Positions 9,387-21,400 of a DNA stretch of 64,000 nt are shown piece after piece. The translations under genes were made by a program, and so were the position numbers. Position 1 is the first letter of the stretch, and the number at the start of each line of letters is the position of its first letter. Under the pieces are notes generated by a model that did no database searches, was not told the DNA's origin, and saw nothing but the letters and a program-made list of their open reading frames with translations. This stretch comes from Harmothoe impar (lineage: Eukaryota; Annelida; Polychaeta; Phyllodocida; Polynoidae), in the NCBI GenBank assembly GCA_947462335.1, contig OX381720.1:64873946-64937945 (forward strand), given 5' to 3'.

Positions 9387-10720
9387 TCCCCACCATTATT
9401 GGTTTCATATAATTACATAATATTGGACACATACACTACATACATCATGGATGAACTGATAAACCTCAGATGCCGTAATGATGAGTTTATGTATAATACA
9501 GATATTTGCACTTGGCCTGGTGCCAGCTGGGGTGGTGGGAGTGTAGCACATGAACCCTGGTAACCCAGTGGAGTTGAAGTATGATACCATATTAGGTCAT
9601 GTTATCTACACTACAGGCCTCATGCATCAACTGAGGTAACATGATACCCTGATAAAGGTCTGATGGACTGATAAGGTTAATGAGTAACTCATGCAACTCA
9701 TGAGAAGTGAAATAAAGCCCTTACGAATCAATCATTATATTTGATGAAAGGTCATGAATAGAAGGTACTATGGGTAAATCAGTTCAGGTAACGCGCCATG
9801 TCTGCTCCAGCATTGTGCCGTTGTTATTGTGTGTATATCATATCTATTGCTGCTACTATGTATACATACTACTGGTGTTGTTGTTGTAGGACAGTGTACT
9901 AAGTGGGCAGCAGTGTACCTGAGACATGTGCTGAGTGTTAATACATGTGTCATTGACTCATATACTTATAGCTATAACATATCACAATGAAATATGAGTC
10001 CTGGATTATTTTATTTATCATCCATTATTGGATAGTGTACAAAGCTCTGCAGTAGCTAGTAAGTCGTTTTGTAGAGTGCCGCACTATTGTTATGTACCTA
10101 CACACAGGTACGGATCACCGGCTGCCGTGAAATGCAGACAGTTACATTAGTAGGAGCCGGTGTGTGGTGGATATATATCATTGAGTACTGACACCAAGAA
10201 GTATATAGAGGTGAGGTAACTTGTCGCTAGCAGCTGAGGGGCATGAGTCCCTTGTACATTATAGATATATCTATATTCTAATGTGGGATTGTCAATATAA
10301 CTGTTTGTTGTTAATCAATGACGTGTTTAGTTGATGAATGAAGGATTAGATCCCTACAGTATGGTTTACATCACTGAGCATCTTACATACATATATACCG
10401 TACTCAAGATATTATACATAGCAAACTCCATCATAGTTATACATCTAGTTCCATTACATAGATGAACACTCAAAGTGTACATCCCAGGATTGGGACTCAA
10501 TAATTAATTTCCCTAAAAAGGAGTTCACAAATAATATATTTGACTTTCGATTTGTTCCATTCCCCCAAACTCTCTCTGACTTTGCTCTCATTAGATTTTA
10601 TTGCCCAATATATGGTCATTTTGTAATAAAAGAGTGCATGCTTTTATTCCCCCCATTGAAAATAAACTAACAAGAATTGTGGTTGTTGTCGCGTAAAAAA
10701 ATGCCTCAGGCACTGTGTGA
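9387..10720. other. Non-coding duplicated flank, copy 1
   Basis: No coding signal. From about 9880 it aligns with 25640-26590 of copy 2. AGTG at 10633-10636 is the single uninterrupted copy of the Gypsy target site. Confidence 0.7.
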
Positions 10721-10734
10721 TGAAGTGTGACATC

Positions 10735-11105
10735 ACAACTATGGCAGATAAACAATTAGAATAGCTGTTGCTAGGCAACCAGCTGTATTAGCAACAAACA
10801 AATAGAACCATTGAATTCCTTCGGTCCATGTTAGTGGGGCTGGGTATGATTATAATCAACCTCAGGACCTATCAAAGGTTGATTAGTATTGTTGTTATCA
10901 CACAGCATAAATTTGTGTTGTGACCTTAATCCAAGATGGCGGTGCTCCTTCTGACTTCTGGTAAAGTGCAAACACCATATGCCTCTTCATGGTGCCTGAT
11001 ATTGCTATGCCACCACTTTGGCATAGAACAAGAAAAATGTGGCTTTGACCACCGTTGGGTTTGCTGAAAACCTGACCATGGTCAAAGCCACATTTTTCTT
11101 GCATC
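10735..11105. repeat. Dispersed repeat family with AAGATGGCGG motif, copy 1
   Basis: This sequence recurs at 39415-39795 (by duplication) and, more diverged, at 63060-63420 (an independent dispersed copy). Shared landmarks are TTGCTAGGCAACCAG, ACCATTGAATTCCTT and CCAAGATGGCGG. The class is unknown; the length and lack of an ORF suggest a non-autonomous element. AAGATGGCGG is a YY1-type motif. Confidence 0.7.
11029..11101. repeat. 23-bp perfect hairpin
   Basis: Arms CAAGAAAAATGTGGCTTTGA and its complement flank a ~27-nt loop; pairing extends to 23 bp. The structure is preserved at 39719-39791 in copy 2. Confidence 0.85.
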
Positions 11106-11234
11106 TGCCACGTTGCAACATTATGTCCTGATGTGATTTATGTCTTAGGCCTATATCATAATAATTAGGCCCTAATGTAGAGACATATATTAAATTTTAG
11201 TTTCAGGTTTCTCTAGGCTACACTGGTTTTACTA

Positions 11235-11797
11235 CCGTAAAACCTCGCGTATTAGCCTAACTCGCGTATAAGCCGCACCCCGACTTTGTACAGATCCTGT
11301 AAGCCCCAGAGGCCATCTGAGTGCTCTTACGGATAAACTCGCGTATTAGCCGCACCCCTAACTTTAGCCTAAGTCTATGAGACCCACATGAAGTCAGGGT
11401 CCTCCTGGTGGCCCTGGGCGGCCTCCTGGCGTCCTGTACAGCCTCCCCGTGGCCCGTGGGGCCTCCATGAATAGTGTGGACAGTGACAACTTTCTCCCCC
11501 CCCTACCACCCTTGTCCCAAGATTAGCGGTGGTTGCATTGTCTTAGGGCTGAAGTGTGAGTGGGCTGCATTGTCTTAGGGCTGAGGTGCGAGTGAGCTGC
11601 ATTGGCTTGGCACAGGCTCTTAACCCCTCCCCCCCAAGGTCTTGGGTAAAATGTTAAGGTCATTTTATAGTGATTTTTGTAATCAACAATTTGAAAAACT
11701 CGCGTATAAGCCGCATCCCGACTTTGGTCCGATCCTACAAGCAGCACTGAAGATCTGACTCGCGTACAAGCCACGGCCTATACGCGAGGTTTTACGG
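11235..11797. mobile_element. 563-bp MITE with TA target duplication
   Basis: The termini are inverted: CCGTAAAACCTCGCGTAT on the left and the complement of CCGTAAAACCTCGCGTAT(A) on the right. Both are flanked by TA, as expected for Tc1/mariner-type non-autonomous elements. Internally, CTCGCGTATAAGCCGCA-like words recur four to five times. There is no transposase. The same copy, duplicated, is at 40562-41129. Confidence 0.75.
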
Positions 11798-12257
11798 TAG
11801 GCATAATGTCACACAAGCATAAACCAGTATAGGCCTACCATATCCTCTTTCCCCCTCCCCCAATATGGGTCAGAAATTAGCTGTTGACAACTTTTGGCAC
11901 CCCCTGCCCCAATGTGTCAGGGGGTCAAATAACAAAAGTATACAGGCCTAAGCTCTACTAGAAATACACATGGGTACGATTAGACTTAGGGCCCATGATA
12001 GGTGTATAATGCCCCATAATGCTTAGGTCTATTGTATATCTCCCAACAGTGTACATAGGCCTATAGGGGCCGAGTTTAGCCCTGCTAGACTCAGGCATGG
12101 AAACCCCCCCACCCTGCCCCCCCCCCCCGAACGCCAAATAAAGGTGTGAAAAGGTCACTGCTGCAGCATGTCATTACACACAAACGTTACATCACCTAAC
12201 TAAGTTTGTTATCTACGTTTTTAACCACGGTGAGCCTAGAGGGAAGCTGAATGTGTA
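11798..12257. other. Non-coding, duplicated
   Basis: No gene seen. It contains C-rich tracts (12105-12128) and aligns with 41130-41625. Confidence 0.6.
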
Positions 12258-12430
12258 TTAGAACTGCTGTGAGTGTTAGAACTGCTGTGAGTGTTAGAAC
12301 TGCTGTGAGTGTTAGAACTGCTGTGAGTGTTAGAACTGCTGTGAGTGTTAGAACTGCTGTGAGTGTTAGAACTGCTGTGAGTGTTAGAACTGCTGTGAGT
12401 GTTAGAACTGCTGTGAGTGTTAGAACTGCT
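12258..12430. repeat. 18-bp minisatellite, 9 full units
   Basis: The unit TTAGAACTGCTGTGAGTG repeats without change and ends in a partial unit. The open frame it creates (RTAVSV repeats) is a repeat artefact. The homologous array in copy 2 has 26 units. Confidence 0.95.
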
Positions 12431-13110
12431 GATCTAACACCCCTGGTCTAACATTAATGGCATGGCAGTGATCGACTCGCCATTGGACAAAGCCGTGTGG
12501 GTTGGTCAGGGGACCAAGTCACTGCAGCCCAATTTATGATGTACATCTAGGCAACCATACCATCTCCATAGTTACAGCAAATCTGCACACATCACCTACA
12601 GACGGGCCTGCGGGCCCGGTGGCAGTAGAAATTTGGTATGTTTTGTTATTCTAATTCTGTGACTCACTGTGAGTTTATTTTGAATTATCTCAACCTTTGT
12701 TCATAGGGCTGCGGCCGACCACCCAAAAGGGCGTTATTAAGGGAGTTACCCCTACCCCCCGTTCAACAAGCTGATTCTGACATATATTGAAGCATTTTTC
12801 ATGGGCTTTCAGAATATGGATGTTTCACCCGCCGAAAGTGGTGCGAACACCGCCATTTTGGACGGTTTCCATGGCAACCATGATATTTTTCTGAGATTTA
12901 AAAAAATAAACTCTTTTCTCCATATTTTTCGAACCGCTAGAGCTACAGTGGTGAAATTTTGCAATGAGACAGTTATCTGGGCCTACTATCCTGAAAATCA
13001 ATATTCATGACCTTGGCCAAGGTCAAGGTCACCAGATTTGACCTTGAACATGTAAAAATTCACCAAAATACTGATATGTCCATGTTTCAACTCTTGTCAA
13101 CATTCAGAAA
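12431..13110. other. Duplication end and unique spacer
   Basis: Similarity to copy 2 ends at about 12707, where copy 2 diverges at about 42378. After that there is no coding signal. A cluster of AGGTCA half-sites lies at 13010-13055. Confidence 0.6.
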
Positions 13111-13199
13111 ATGGCAATTCTCACCATCTTAGGCTTCGTATAGTGGAAGGACATCCTTGCTGTACTAGATAATTGATAAAAATGGGATATAGATAAACT

Positions 13200-13670
13200 G
13201 TTGCCATGGTAACCATCCCTTGTTTGAGGGTTTCTACCCCTCCTGCTGTGGCTCCCATGTCTCCTCCCTTGGCTCCCAACCCTGCTCTTAGGGCTCCTGT
13301 CCCTCCTCTCAGGGCCCCATCCCTCCTCCGGGCTCCCATACCTCCTTCCTAGGCCTCCATTCCCCCTTCCCGGGCCCCCATCCCTCCTCCCAATGCTCTC
13401 ACAGCTCCTCTCCGGGCTCATATCCCTCCTCCAGGGGATCCCAACTCTCCTTCTGGGGCTCCCATCATCTTACCGTTGTCCCCATCCCTCCTCCCAGGTC
13501 CTACATCTCTCCTTCTGGGCTCCCATCTCCTTCCTTGGCTCCCATCCATCCTCCGTCTTGATTGCATGATGATGGCATGATGATTCCATTCTGACTCCAT
13601 GCCGACCCAATCCAATGCCATGCCAATGCCCTGCCCACGCCATACCCACACCATGCGCACGCCATGTCCA
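13200..13670. repeat. Pyrimidine-rich CTCCCATCCCTCCT degenerate tandem repeat
   Basis: Words such as CTCCCATCCCTCCTCC and GGGCTCCC recur irregularly. - strand frames through it (GRRDGG-type, Arg/Gly-rich) are low-complexity artefacts. CATGCCGAC/CATGCCAATGCC words follow near 13600-13675. Confidence 0.75.
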
Positions 13671-13814
13671 TGTCATGCTGATGGAGGATTTAAAAAAGTA
13701 TTGTTAGATATGGTGTATAAAGTATAGATGATAGTATGCTGTATGTCAGTATATGCTGTACTGTAGTACATGCTGCATGCTGGTACATGCTGTACGAAGT
13801 ATAACTGACGGTAT

Positions 13815-14516
13815 GCTATGCTGTTGTCGAGATCTGGCGGTAGTCTTTGAGAGTATGACCACAGCACCTGCGTCTTGGTGGTATTGACGGTGAGCTTGTT
13901 TTTTGTACACCAGGCTCCTACTCTATTGAGGTCATCCTGTAGTAGGGCCCTTATCCGGTTGACGTCCTTTCCTGATACTATTAGTGCCAGGTCGTCGGCG
14001 TAGAGGAAGTACTTGGAGTTCAGAATAACATCTTTTACATCATTGATGTAAGCTACGAAGAGAAGCGGGCCGACTACGGACCCCTGTGGCACTCCTCTGT
14101 CCACAGGTAGGCTCGTAGAGAGTTGGTTGTTGGCCCTGGTTTGCTGTTTTCGTCCGTGTAGGTAGAAGCGGAGCCACTCAACGAATGCACCACCCAAGTT
14201 GACTGATTCCAGCTTGTTCAGTAGAATCAGGTGGTCGACCGTGTTAAAAGCCTTCCTCATATCGAGGAAGACCACGGCCGACCGCTGACTGTTGTTGCGC
14301 GCAGAGTACATCTCATGGAGCAGGCCGAAGACTGAATCACCAGTACACCGTTGGGGCATAAAGCCTGACTGGAACGGCGAGATAATCTCCTCTCTAATTA
14401 GATGGTCCATCAGTTGCCTGTGTATCACTTTTTCAGCGATCTTGTTGCAAATGTTCAGAAGGCAGATAGGACGCCAATTACTAACATCCGCAAGTGGACC
14501 ACTCTTCATGTACTTC
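13815..14516 (-). pseudogene. Truncated non-LTR retrotransposon reverse transcriptase
   Basis: The - strand frame starts within the RT finger domain (DVSNWRPICLLN, from the N-R-P-I motif). It continues through VVFLDMRKAFNTVDH, PQGSVVGPLLF and YFLYADDLAL, the RT motifs of non-LTR elements including the catalytic Y-A-D-D, and then LNRVGAWCTKNKLTVNTTKT. It resembles the Jockey/CR1 group by eye. The endonuclease, the N-terminal RT motifs and the C-terminal thumb are missing. The reading frame is open for about 230 codons, so the truncation is fairly recent. Its 5' edge coincides with the left junction of the second duplication copy at 14516/14517. At 13690-13800 the frame runs into unrelated TGCTGTA-like repeats. 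Confidence 0.85.
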
Positions 14517-17500
14517 AGGACATGTACTTATAACTCAGTGTGTGTCCTCATCTACAACACAGGCAGCAGCTCAGGTAGGACATGTACTTATAACTCAGTG
14601 TGTGTCCTCATCTACAACACCAGCTCAGGTAGGACATGTACTTATAACTCAGAGTGTGTCCTCATCTACAACACCAGCAGCAGCTCAGGTAGGACATGTA
14701 CCTATAACTCAGTGTGTGTCCTCATCTACAACACCAGCAGCAGCTCAGGTAGGACATGTACTTATAACTCAGTGTGTGTCCTCATCTACAACACCAGCAG
14801 CAGCTCAGGTAGGACTTGTACTTATAACTCAGTGTGTGTCATCATCTACAACACAGGCAGCAGCTCAGGTAGGACATGTACTTATAGCTCAGTTTGTGTC
14901 CTCATCTACAACACCAGCTCAGGTAGGACATGTACTTATAACTCAGTTTGTGTCCTCATCTACAACACCAGCTCAGGTAGGACATGTACTTATAACTCAG
15001 TGTGTGTCCTCATCTACAACACAACAAGCAGCAGCTCAGGTAGGACATGTACTTATAACTCAGTATGTGTCCTCATCTACAACACAACAAGTAGCTCAGG
15101 TAGGATATGTACTTATAACTCAGTGTGTGTCCTCATCTACAACACCAGCAGCAGCTCAGGTAGGACATGTACTTATAACTCAGTGTGTCCTCATATACAA
15201 CACAATTAGCAGCAGCTCAGGTAGGACATGTACTTATACCTTAGTGTGTGTCATCATCTACAACACCAGCAGCAGCTCAGGTAGGACATGTACTTATAAC
15301 TCAGTGTGTGTCCTCATCTACAACACCAGCAGCAGCTCAGGTAGGACATGTACTTATAAATCAGTGTGTGTCCTCATCTACACCACCAGCTCAGGTAGGA
15401 CATGTACTTATAACTCAGTGTGTGTCCTCATCTACAACACAGGCAGCAGCTCAGGCAGGACATGTACTTATAACTCAGTGTGTGTCCTCATCTACAACAC
15501 CAGCAGCAGCTCAGGTAGGACATGTACTTATAACTCAGTGTGTGTCCTCATCTACAACACCAGCAGCAGCTCAGGTAGGACATGTACTTATAACTCAGTG
15601 TGTGTCCTCATCTACAATACCAGCAGCAGCTCAGGTAGGACATGTACCTATAACTCAGTGTGTCCTCATCTACAACACCAGCAGCAGCTCAGGTAGGACA
15701 TGTACTTAAAACTCAGTGTGTCCTCATCTACAACACCAGCTCAGGTAGGACATGTACTTATAACTCAGTGTGTGTCCTCATCTACAACACCAGCTGCAGC
15801 TCAGGTAGGACATGTACTTATAACTCAGTGTGTGTCCTCATCTACAACACCAGCAGCAGCTCAGGTAGGACATGTACTTATAACTCAGTGTGTGTCCTCA
15901 TCTACAACACCAGCAGCAGCTCAGGTAGGACATGTACTTATAACTCAGTGTGTGTCCTCATCTACAACACTTACAGCAGCTCAGGTAGGACATGTACTTA
16001 TAACTCAGTGTGTGTCCTCATCTACAAAACAGGCAGCAGCTCAGGTAGGACATGTACTTATAGCTCAGTTTGTGTCCTCATCTACAACACCAGCTCAGGT
16101 AGGACATGTACTTATAACTCAGTTTGTGTCCTCATCTACAACACCAGCTCTGGTAGGACATGTACTTATAACTCAGTGTGTGTCCTCATCTACAACACAA
16201 CAAGCAGCAGCTCAGGTAGGACATGTACTTATAACTCAGTATGTGTCCTCATCTACAACACAACAAGCAGCTCAGGTAGGACATGTACTTATAACTCAGT
16301 GTGTGTCCTCATCTACAACACCAGCAGCAGCTCAGGTAGGACATGTACTTATAACTCAGTGTGTCCTCATATACAACACAATTAGCAGCAGCTCAGGTAG
16401 GACATGTACTTATACCTCAGTGTGTGTCCTCATCTACAACACAAGCAGCAGCTCAGGTAGGACATGTACTTATAACTCAGTGTGTGTCCTCATCTACAAC
16501 ACCAGCAGCAGCTCAGGTAGGACATGTACTTATAACTCAGTGTGTGTCCTCATCTACAACAGCAGCTCAGGTAGGACATGTACTTATTACCCAGTGTGTG
16601 TCCTCATCTACAACACAAGAAGCAGCTCAGGTAGGACATGTACTTATAACTCAGTGTGTGTCCTCATCTACAACATAACAAGCAGCAGCTCAGGTAGGAC
16701 ATGTACTTATAACTCAGTGTGTGTCCTCATCTACAACGGCAGCTCAGGTAGGACATGTACTTATAACTCAGTGTGTGTCCTCATCTACAACACAAGAAGC
16801 AGCAGCTCAGGTAGGACATGTACTTATAACTCAGTGTGTGTCCTCATCTACACCATAACAAGCAGCAGCTCAGGTAGGACATGTACTTATAGCTCAGTGT
16901 GTGTCCTCATCTACAACACCAGCAGCAGCACAGGTAGGACATGTACTTATAACTCAGTGTGTGTCCTCATCTACAACAGCAGCTCAGGTAGGACGTGTAC
17001 TTATTACTCAGTGTGTCTCCTCATCTACAACACCAGCAGCAGCTCAGGTAGGACAAGTACTTATAACTCAGTGTGTGTCCTCATCTACAACACCAGCTTA
17101 GGTAGGACATGTACTTATAACTCAGTGTGTGTCCTCATCTACAACACCAGCAGCAGCTCAGGTAGGACAAGTACTTATATTTCAGTGTGTGTCCTCATCT
17201 ACAACACCAGCTCAGGTAGGACATGTATTTATAACTCAGTGTGTGTCCTCATCTACAACACCAGCAGCAGCTCAGGTAGGACAAGTACTTATATTTCAGT
17301 GTGTGTCCTTATCTACAACACCAGCTCAGGTAGGACATGTATTTATAACTCAGTGTGTGTCCTCATCTACAACACCAGCAGCAGCTCAGGTAGGACATGT
17401 ACTTATTAGTCAGTGTGTGTCCTCATCTACAACACAAGCAGCAGCTCAGGTAGGACATGTACTTATAATTCAGTGTGTGTCCTCATCTACAACACCAGCA

Positions 17501-18019
17501 GCAGCTCAGGTAGGACATGTACTTATAACTCAGTGTGTGTCCTCATCTACAACACTAACAGCAGCTCAGGTAGGACATGTACTTATAACTCAGTGTGTGT
17601 CCTCATCTACAACACCAGCAGCAGCTCAGGTAGGACATGTACTTATAACTCAGTGTGTGTCCTCATCTACAACACAAGCAGCAGCTCAGGTAGGACATGT
17701 ACTTATAACTCAGTGTGTGTCCTCATCTACAACACCAGCAGCAGCTCAGGTAGGACATGTACTTATAACTCAGTGTGTGTCCTCATCTACAACACTAACA
17801 GCAGCTCAGGTAGGACATGTACTTATAACTCAGTGTGTGTCCTCATCTACAACACCAGCAGCAGCTCAGGTAGGACATGTACTTACAACTCAGTGTGTGT
17901 CCTCATCTACAACACCAGCAGCAGCTCAGGTAGGACATGTACTTACAACTCAGTGTGTGTCCTCATCTACAACACCAGCAGCAGCTCAGGTAGGACATGT
18001 ACTTACAACTCAGTGTGTG
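14517..18019 (+). repeat. ~60-bp splice-donor minisatellite, copy 2, ~59 copies
   Basis: Same unit as at 1847-4027 (starts GTAGGACATGTACTTATAAC, ends CAGCTCAG), expanded to about 3.5 kb. Unit lengths are mostly 54, 60, 63 and 66. A few 58-bp units (for example near 15185, 15660, 15715, 16365) shift the frame, so long open frames alternate. The parent exon (1775-1846 in copy 1) is missing: the array abuts the RT fragment directly. Confidence 0.9.
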
Positions 18020-18364
18020 ACATACACACTGTGACTCTGTTCTGTCTTGCCATACAAAGCTTGTGACCTCTTTGGAAATATTGCATCTTCCTTTTAAAAA
18101 TTTGAAGGTTCTTAATAAAACATGCAGAATGTTCCATTATGAACTAGTTATGCTGAGCTTGTGCTTGTGCTAACGTTTATAAGCAAATTGAACTTTGTTA
18201 AGATTTCCATGTTCTTTTAATGTTTGATAGAGCTAAATAGTTATTCCTATTGTGTTTTGATGTTTTGAAGTCCTATATATAGTTATTTCAACCAGCTGGT
18301 ATGTTAGGTTTTGCTGCTGCCACATGTTGAGTCTTAGACATTGACATCAAACATCCTGTTACAG
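18020..18364 (+). other. Intron remainder before exon A'
   Basis: Closely matches 4028-4369. The acceptor is CCTGTTACAG. Confidence 0.7.
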
Positions 18365-18493
18365 CCAGAAAGATCTCGATGCTCTGGATGATGAACCTGC
18401 AGAGGCACATGGCGACACAGCTCCCCGAGATGACGCTAGGAGTGGTCAGAGTAACAAAGATCCTCCACTGGGACAGCAACGCAAACATAAAAG
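18365..18493 (+). CDS. Exon A' (linker), gene copy 2
   Basis: 129 nt, phase 2 to 2. It begins QKDLDALDDEPAEAHGDTAP. Compared with copy 1 it has gained charged residues (DDARSGQSNKDPP). Confidence 0.7.
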
Positions 18494-21400
18494 GTGGGTC
18501 CTCTTCTCTTTAGTTATGGTCCACCATGATATGGCTTCATCATAACCGCATACCTGAGATTAGTTTATTAACTAGGGATTATAGATTTAACTAAACTTTC
18601 CTCCTGTATAAGGTGGGATCCTCTTAACTATATCATTTAGAACCAACTGGTGTACCATCATCTTTCTTCTCTAGCTCTGCGGAGGTCCCTAGAAGAAGCC
18701 TGAGGTTCTCAGGGCAGCTGAGTGATGGGGGCGGCACTGTAGGACATGCTGGTACAGATGTCTGTGTAGAGGTGCCTGCTGGGGCCGTACCACCCGGGGA
18801 CCACCTGGGGGTGTCAGGTAGGAGGTTCCTGTGTCTATACAAGTGGATAACAGGAACAGTGTTTCCCCCAACCTCATAATGGTCAATACGATCAGACATT
18901 ACATGATAATATCATTCATGATACATTCTCATTACTTGAACTCTTGGACTGTATATTTGAAAAGCTTTTCATGAATGAAAATACTTTATGAATTCAATAC
19001 AGCCTTTGGATCTCTACATTGTACAAAGGGTATGCACTAAGACCAATGATGGGAGGAGAGCAGTTTTCAATGGGGAAAAAGGGCTCATATATGTAGATAT
19101 TATATTAGTACCAACTGTTTGTACTATATTAATCACTGTGGTGTCTAAACCTTAAATGTTACTTCTCAGAAAGTTGATCCTGGCACAAATAGAACTGTAC
19201 AGTAACATACATCTAGATGTAGGAAGTTTTAGAAAATTCTGACATTTTAAGCAAAATCCGATCTGTGCAGAAAGAGGCAGGTAAGGCGTGCAGCTTTGCC
19301 TTCGCCATGTGCAGCACACTGTGCAGCGGTTACCCTTTACTTGTAGTCACGCTACACCGGGATGTGGAGGAGTACGCTGCCTGGACCCTGCCTGAGGAGG
19401 TGGTGGCAGGACCGGTGGTGGAGTGTGTGCTCAGCAGGGACGTCAAGTTTAAGAAACCTGTGACGGTGTCTGTGCCACTGTCCGTGACACCACAGCGGGA
19501 GGAGGACCTCAGGGTGATGTACAGTGAGGGGGAAGGATTCAAGGTACAACTCTTCTATACCCTGAAGCAGAGACAATCCATAAACAGCATCTGTCAAATG
19601 GTTTATTTCTGAGGGATGTTTCACTCTGCTCAAACCAGATAATCCTCAGTCATGTACTTTGTTATTATGATTTTATGTTTAATGAGCATCTTATGAAGAG
19701 TTAACAGAGCTTTCTCTGGTTGTAGGATATTTCAGAGGACAGGAAGGCTATGTGGGACCTTGACGGTGACTTGGTGCAGATAACAACCAAGTCTCTCGGT
19801 AAATATCTTGTGACGATCAACAACACCAACAAAGCCGTCCACGATGTCCTACTGACCTTGGCCGCCCGTAAGGTCAAAAGCCAGGTCACACTGAGGCTAA
19901 TGGAACATGTAAACTGCAGAGGGAAGGACTGGAGGGAGTTCAGGGAGTCGGTAGGTGATGTCTGATATGTCTATAGATGTGTAGTATAGGGTATATTGGG
20001 AAGTAGATATTGTTATTAGGATTATTGTAAAGGTTCTTAGAGTATCTCTCAAACCAATGACCTTGATATCTACAGACCACTGCTCTAGCAGCTGAACCAT
20101 ATGCCTCCTATCTTATAGCAACATCTTACATCACTGGATCCCTTAGACATGGGAATGAGGATTACTGAGGTGGTCCAGCCACTAGCATGGGATGACTGCT
20201 CCCCAACATAATTCAGAATTTAATAAGCAGTAGGAGCTTGGATTGCTTGTTAACTTATAGGTTATCAGCATGACACTTACATATTACAGGATGACTTCTG
20301 TACCATGTATTTCATACCTCCTTCTTCACAGACCTACCCGGATGGCATGAGTGAAATAGACGTCTGCCAGCTGCCTATGCCCCTGACGCGTGGCCTGGTT
20401 GTGGAGTGTCCTCCCGCTCAGATAACACTCCGGGTGCTGGACGGCTCACCATGGACCATCAGGGACTTTGACGCTGAATTTGGCAGTCAATCACCGACAC
20501 AGGTACCTGCTGTGGTGTACCACATGATGCTGTATGAAGTGTGGTATTGTGTTCTTGCCGCACTGACTGGGGATATTACTATACGTGTAAAGTACATGGC
20601 CTAGTCTAGGATGTGGGGTAATACATGGAGATCAATGTCCATTATAATGAGTATGACATGAGCTGGAAAAAAAATTGATTCCTGATGGTTTCAAAACAAA
20701 TTTCTGTTAACTTTGTATACTTTGACAAACTGGGGTAAGTAAATGCTATTCCAAGGAATTTCCATACAAGTTGTTTAACACATGGTAACTACTAGTCTGT
20801 ATACAATTGATGCAAGTAGTTTGAGTGATGTATATAATTCAATTTAATTCTCTTCTATTTATTACCTATATGTACATTTTTGTATATTTTAGGTGACTGC
20901 CAGAGTAGATAAAAGTATTGTACCAACCCTAGATGTGAGGTCAGAAAACAGCAACCACATCTACGACTTTGTGCTGGCCAGTAAGGGGAAGCAAGAGGCC
21001 GTCTCCTTCACTGTAGCCGTCACCTTAGACTACGGTGATGGTACACGCAGATCTCACAAATTCTCCTCCACCTTTCCCCAAGATACAGAAGCCACTGGTA
21101 AACTCAGTATAAATATATACTTAGTAATTAATGATTCATTCTTATATTTCTTAAATGGCATAATTAGACAAAGGCCTATGGCCAGAGGATATTTTGGTAT
21201 CGTTCCCCCCAAGGTCAGGCTGGGGCAGCATCCGCAGGCTATGTGGGGTACTACCCCAGCCCCACCGAGGGGGGAACAATACCAAAATCCTCTGGCCATG
21301 GGCCTTTGCCTTTATTTAATGGTTTGTATTATTTGTGAGAATTTAAACAAATGATGATGTCATAGGCCATGTGATACGGGAACATGGTATCCCATGGGGG

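Noticed and set aside
12251..12451. RTAVSV repeat protein
   Set aside because: Produced by an 18-bp minisatellite; the longer version at 41598-42125 only reflects array expansion.
13104..13676. Arg/Gly-rich proteins on the - strand
   Set aside because: Low-complexity CTCCCATCCCTCC repeat read in antisense; no domain or start signal.
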